This document shows, in pieces, positions 60,869 to 64,000 of a DNA stretch of 64,000 bases. The notes below the pieces were generated by a model, which was given only the letters and a program-made list of their open reading frames with translations, was not told the DNA's origin and searched no databases. Location of the stretch: positions 53,047 through 117,046 of the forward strand of contig JADKJX010000005.1 of assembly GCA_016720775.1 (NCBI GenBank), in the 5' to 3' direction. The translations under genes were made by a program, and so were the position numbers. This DNA comes from Chitinophagaceae bacterium (lineage in GTDB: Bacteria; Bacteroidota; Bacteroidia; Chitinophagales; Chitinophagaceae). The stretch's first letter is position 1; each line of letters opens with the position of its first letter.

Positions 60869-61151
60869 GGGATTAGTATAGGTAATTTCAGATAGCAGTT
60901 TAAAGAATTATTCTATTAAAGATAGGAATACTTTGCTACTGTTACGTGCTGTTCGGTGAAGAAGAAAACCTACGGGCGTGTCCTGATATTGGTTTATCAA
61001 CAGGCTTAATCATGGCTGTTAATAAAATGATAATTTAGCATACTTTTACTGCAGAGTATGCCCATTGAAAGATTGACGAACCCGGTAATGCGTTAATAAA
61101 ATAAACAATTGCTCCTGTAAGTTTTGGCACTTTAACTTCAAATCAGTGAAT
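60869..61151. other. intergenic region upstream of the PKS operon
   Basis: No gene seen. A 7-bp hairpin GCATACT/AGTATGC at 61038-61061 is the only clear structure. No TAnnTTTG element reading into the operon could be identified with confidence, perhaps because of sequence errors. Confidence 0.4.
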
Positions 61152-61693
61152 ATGAAAAAGGTATTTTGTTCTTAATAGTGGTGATCGTATTCAAGTACAG
61201 TTTTACACAATCCATAATTAACCCCGGTTGATGCCGACAGCAAGGTTTATTTGCTGATCAAAAATTTTGAGTATTAAGACGGGGGAGATTTTACAAGGAT
61301 TGAAAGGAAGCGTGAATTTACCCCGGAAAATTTAGCCGCATACGGTTTCGATGTAACCTGTAGATACAAGCACAATAAACACTGATAACGAAAGCCGCGA
61401 CGGTCATCTCAAAAAGGCTGAATACTTTGACGTAGCTTCACCTACACGACCATTCGTTTTAAAAGCACCAAGGTTGTTCTCTCATCTGTTGCCGGCAGGT
61501 TTATATTTTGGAGGGGTTACCATAAAGGGCGTAACAAAGCCCGTTGAATTTAGGTTTTCTGCAAGGCCAAGATGGCGGATACATTTTGAAGGGGAGTTTA
61601 GGGATTAACTTTAAGCAGGATTTTGGTGGCAGTTGGAAGCAGCATCTCCATGTCGGATAATTTAACCGTGTCTTGATCATATTCACAAAATAG
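61152..61693 (+). pseudogene. YceI-family lipid-binding protein, broken by many indels
   Basis: By changing frame, one reads from ATG 61152 a secreted start, then VDADSKVYFLIKNF, GLKGSVNF-like and PENLAAYGFDVT, STINTDNESRDGHLKKAEYFDVAS, TIRFKSTKV, GGVTIKGVTKPVEF, GYIFEGEF, KQDFGV and SISMSDNLTV, ending TAG 61693. These are the YceI/LpqH-type lipocalin-like segments (SRDGHLK-xxxFFDV is characteristic). More than ten indels are needed. Native function would be periplasmic isoprenoid or lipid binding. Confidence 0.7.
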
Positions 61694-61728
61694 TTTTCTT
61701 TCCTGATTACTTCTCAATCATTGGCGGG

Positions 61729-62443
61729 ATGTTGATCTGGTTGTTCTCTTTGCCGGATGCCGAAACTGTTCCGTATTTTTGGTGGGGTCTTCTCGTATCA
61801 GTTTCCTACGGGTTCGTTGCCGCTTGGTACGCTTAATGTGGCTGCCATGCAGATCGGCTTCAGGGAAAGTATTATGAACGCCTGCCTGTACTTCTCCTTT
61901 GGTTCATTATTGGTTGAAATGGTCTACGTACGCATATCGCTTGTAGGCATCGATTGGGTCCGCAAACAGAAAAAGGCTGATGAAGGCCATGGAGTGGATC
62001 ACCCTGCTAAGCATCATTGCGCTGGCTGTTGGTAGGTTTTATTGCGGCAACAAAGACGGCGGCACAGCAAGAATGTCATCCTGCAAAACAATATACCGCT
62101 TTCCTATTGGGTATGTTCATGTGTGCCATTAACCCGGTGCAGATCCTTTCTAGTTTGGGTGGAGTACTATCCTGTTCACGAAAAATACTTTTGGAGCGCT
62201 GGGAAAAAAGACATTATAATATTTATATCATTGGAATAGGACTGGGTACTTTAGCCGGCAATACTTTGTTTTATTTTTGGAAACCAAGTGGCTGGTTCAG
62301 CGCATCGCCAACAGCCGCAATATTTAAACTGGGTGATCGGCGGTGGCTTTGCCCTACGGCGGCAATCATACAGGCCATAAATGATCGGCACAAAGATGCG
62401 GTGCACAAATTCACTACATGCAGATGACCATAAGAAAGATTGA
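61729..62443 (+). pseudogene. LysE-family exporter, broken by many indels
   Basis: Frames switch repeatedly, but PTGSLPLGTLNVAAMQIGFRE (amino-acid exporter signature), SIMNACLYFSFGSLLVEMVYV, ALAVGSFIAATKTAAQ, LLGMFMCAINPVQI, NIYIIGIGLGTLAGNTLFYF and IGGGFALTAAIIQAIK-like segments can be read in order, ending at TGA 62443. These fit a LysE/RhtB membrane protein of about 230 residues. Confidence 0.65.
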
Positions 62444-62449
62444 GGTTGA

Positions 62450-62774
62450 CTAATCCACAATAGACAAAACTGCAGCCGTTTTCCGACCTGCTCGGTGTGC
62501 TTCGCAGTTATCGCCAACATGATAGGTCATTCCTTTTGACAGAACAATTCCCGCCCGTCTTCCGGTTCGGTTATCATTTTCGCCCTCAATACAATAAATG
62601 ATATGGCCTTTTTTGCACCAGTGGTCGGCGAGATAATTGGCTGAATATTCCACCATCCGCACCCGTATGTCCCATTTTAAAGAATGCGCGGTGGTAGTAC
62701 CTGTTGTTCCTGGAAATACCTTCTTTTTCAACAGACCAGTTCGGTGTTTGAAAGGGAAATTCTTTTATCTCCAT
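62450..62774 (-). pseudogene. DHCW-motif cupin-fold protein, broken by indels
   Basis: From ATG 62774: MEIKEFPFQTPNWSVEKE, then in other frames PGTTGTTTA, KWDIRVRMVEYSANYLADHWCKKGHIIYCIEGE, SKGMTYHVGDNCEAHRAG and VLSIVD before TAG 62450. The ADHWCKKGHI motif is the hallmark of DHCW-motif cupins. Length about 105-110 residues. Function of the family unknown. Confidence 0.7.
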
Positions 62775-62846
62775 AAGGCAAATTTTGAATTTCAAATTTG
62801 GCAAAATGCCTGTTCAGAAAAAATATTAATTGACTGGGCAAGTTTG

Positions 62847-62854
62847 TATTTTTG
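62847..62854 (+). promoter_or_regulatory. -7 promoter element of the exonuclease/GIY-YIG gene (TAttTTTG)
   Basis: TATTTTTG, exact consensus, about 15 bases before the inferred start near 62868. Confidence 0.45.
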
Positions 62855-62867
62855 AAAGACTCATCCT

Positions 62868-64000
62868 TTATGCTATTGTTGTTATAGACAACCGGCGGCC
62901 ACGCGCTTCTGCAAACAGGCATCACGGAGATATCTGTGTATGTACGTGATGGCGAGACGGTGGTTAAACATTTTGAGAACTGGTCAAACCACAACAGCAT
63001 ATTCAAGATATATTACAGCACTTACCAATTGATATTGAGATGGTGGCTAAAGCCCCGGCTTTTGATGATGAAATTGCAGATACCCTGTTTGAAATGGAAG
63101 AGGCCGTGTTTGTAGCCCACAATGTGAACTTTGATTATTCTTTTATAAAGCACCAGCTTCAACAATCGAAATTTTGACCTGTCTGCGAAAAAGAGGCATG
63201 TACGGTTTCGACTGGGAAAGTATTTCACGGTCTGCCTTCATACGGCTTTTGTGGGGAATCTCTGTTAAAGATCAATATCGAAAACAACAGGCACCGGGCG
63301 GGCGGCGATGCAAAGCTTAACGGTTAAGTTGTTCAATTATGCTGGCAAACGGCGCCCGGCAGCACGACAAGGTGAATGCTGAAAGGCATCCGCTGGACAA
63401 TGGTTGCCGTAATCTCGAAGCTGGTTGATGACAAACTGCCATCCGGCCCGGTGTTTCAGCAATACCACAGCATTAAAGACAAAAGATCATTTATGTAGGG
63501 AAGGCCATCAATCTTAAAAAAAAAGGGTAAACAGCCATTTTACGAAGGCGATCCCGATCCCCAAGCGGCAGAATTTTATACGCAATGTTCATAAGGTTTC
63601 TTACCGGCAATGCGCCACCGAACTGGAAGCAATTGTTTTAGGCACTGGAAATAAAAGATTGTGGCCCCAGTATAATAAAAGCCAAGAAACAGCCACTTCA
63701 GAAGTAGTAAAACATTCTTTTTGAAGACAACCGGATATCAGGCTGGCAGTCGACAAAAAAGAACCTGCCGTCTTTGTATGTTTTTAATACCTGCTCAACG
63801 AAGGATTGGTATTGGTAAAAAAATGGTAGAAGAATTTGGCTGAATGCAAAACTCTGTTTTCTTGATAAAACAGCATTTACCTCCAAAGAACAGCTATCGT
63901 TTGGGACCGCCGGTGGTTTATATTACAAAATGGGCAGGCCATTGATGCATAATGGAACCTGCCCACTTTGCGCTGGTGGATGAAGGGGATCGCTGCCGAA
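62868..64000 (+). pseudogene. DnaQ-type exonuclease/GIY-YIG (Cho-like) nuclease, broken by many indels and running off the window
   Basis: Readable segments in order: YAIVVID at the start, RDGETVVKHF, DIEMVAKAPAFDDEIADTLFEMEEAVFVAHNVNFDYSFIKHQLQQS (exonuclease III motif AHNVNFDYSFI), RHRAGGDAKL, then after about 63440 the second module: IIYVGKAINLKK-like text, VNSHFT, RQNFIRNVHKVSYRQCATELEAIVL (GIY-YIG/UvrC-N signature), RLWPQYNKS and further segments to the window end. DnaQ plus UvrC-N domain proteins are known in Bacteroidota. Dozens of indels. Confidence 0.65.

Noticed and set aside
60990..61005. DnaA-box-like TTATCAACA
   Set aside because: A single match in an error-rich intergenic region; no cluster of boxes or nearby replication gene.

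Overview
The window looks like chromosomal DNA of a member of Bacteroidota, most likely family Chitinophagaceae. The signs are: many promoters of the TAnnTTTG type with very short leaders and no Shine-Dalgarno sequences; a bacillithiol gene (bshC); two SusC/FecA-like outer-membrane barrels; a PorT-like barrel; an M13 peptidase; a rpmB-rpmG-DUF4295-ftsY block; and several small conserved proteins known only from this phylum. No rRNA, tRNA, CRISPR array or transposase was seen.

Layout. 1-7.9 kb: an NtrY-like histidine kinase cut by the window edge, small secreted and membrane proteins, a PolX/PHP protein with an altered polymerase centre, a 37-residue Lys/Ala mini-protein and rplU-rpmA. 8-12.6 kb: plsC, priA, murB. 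12.5-16.5 kb: a minus-strand operon with VWA, ExbD-like, MoxR-type AAA+ and MCE-type proteins, interrupted by a shortened GxxExxY gene. 16.6-23.5 kb: a giant DUF2723 membrane protein, an EamA transporter, OsmC and a beta-helix protein. 23.5-25.5 kb: ribosomal genes and ftsY. 25.8-37.9 kb: TonB-type receptor, ECF sigma factor, rimO, cytochrome c, bshC, RidA-like protein, lpdA and thioredoxin-like proteins. 38-44.5 kb: a broken YihY gene, mltG, then a sigma-54 activator-lptE-repeat protein-secG operon, and miaB. 44.7-54.6 kb: small conserved proteins, PepO-like peptidase, a second TonB-type barrel, an Fe-S protein and a broken ATP-grasp gene.

The most interesting system is the eight-gene minus-strand operon at 54.6-60.9 kb. 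It encodes a flavoprotein, a methyltransferase, a type III polyketide synthase, a FabI-like reductase, a FabZ-like dehydratase, a FabF-like ketosynthase, an acyl carrier protein and a phosphopantetheinyl transferase. Most of the genes overlap by a few bases. The set suggests that a dedicated type II fatty-acyl machine feeds a type III PKS, with methylation and oxidation afterwards, giving a phenolic lipid or quinone-like product. The product itself is not known from the sequence.

Sequence quality matters when reading this annotation. Single-base length errors, mostly in homopolymers, split at least four genes, including the essential ftsY. Two genes (YihY and ATP-grasp) appear to lack internal segments. 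From about 60 kb to the end almost every gene is broken by dense indels, although the protein families (flavoprotein, YceI, LysE, DHCW cupin, exonuclease/GIY-YIG) can still be read by changing frame. This looks like a poorly supported contig end rather than natural decay. Several families of palindromic or simple repeats lie between genes, and some sit in frame inside genes (miaB, murB, bshC, lptE).
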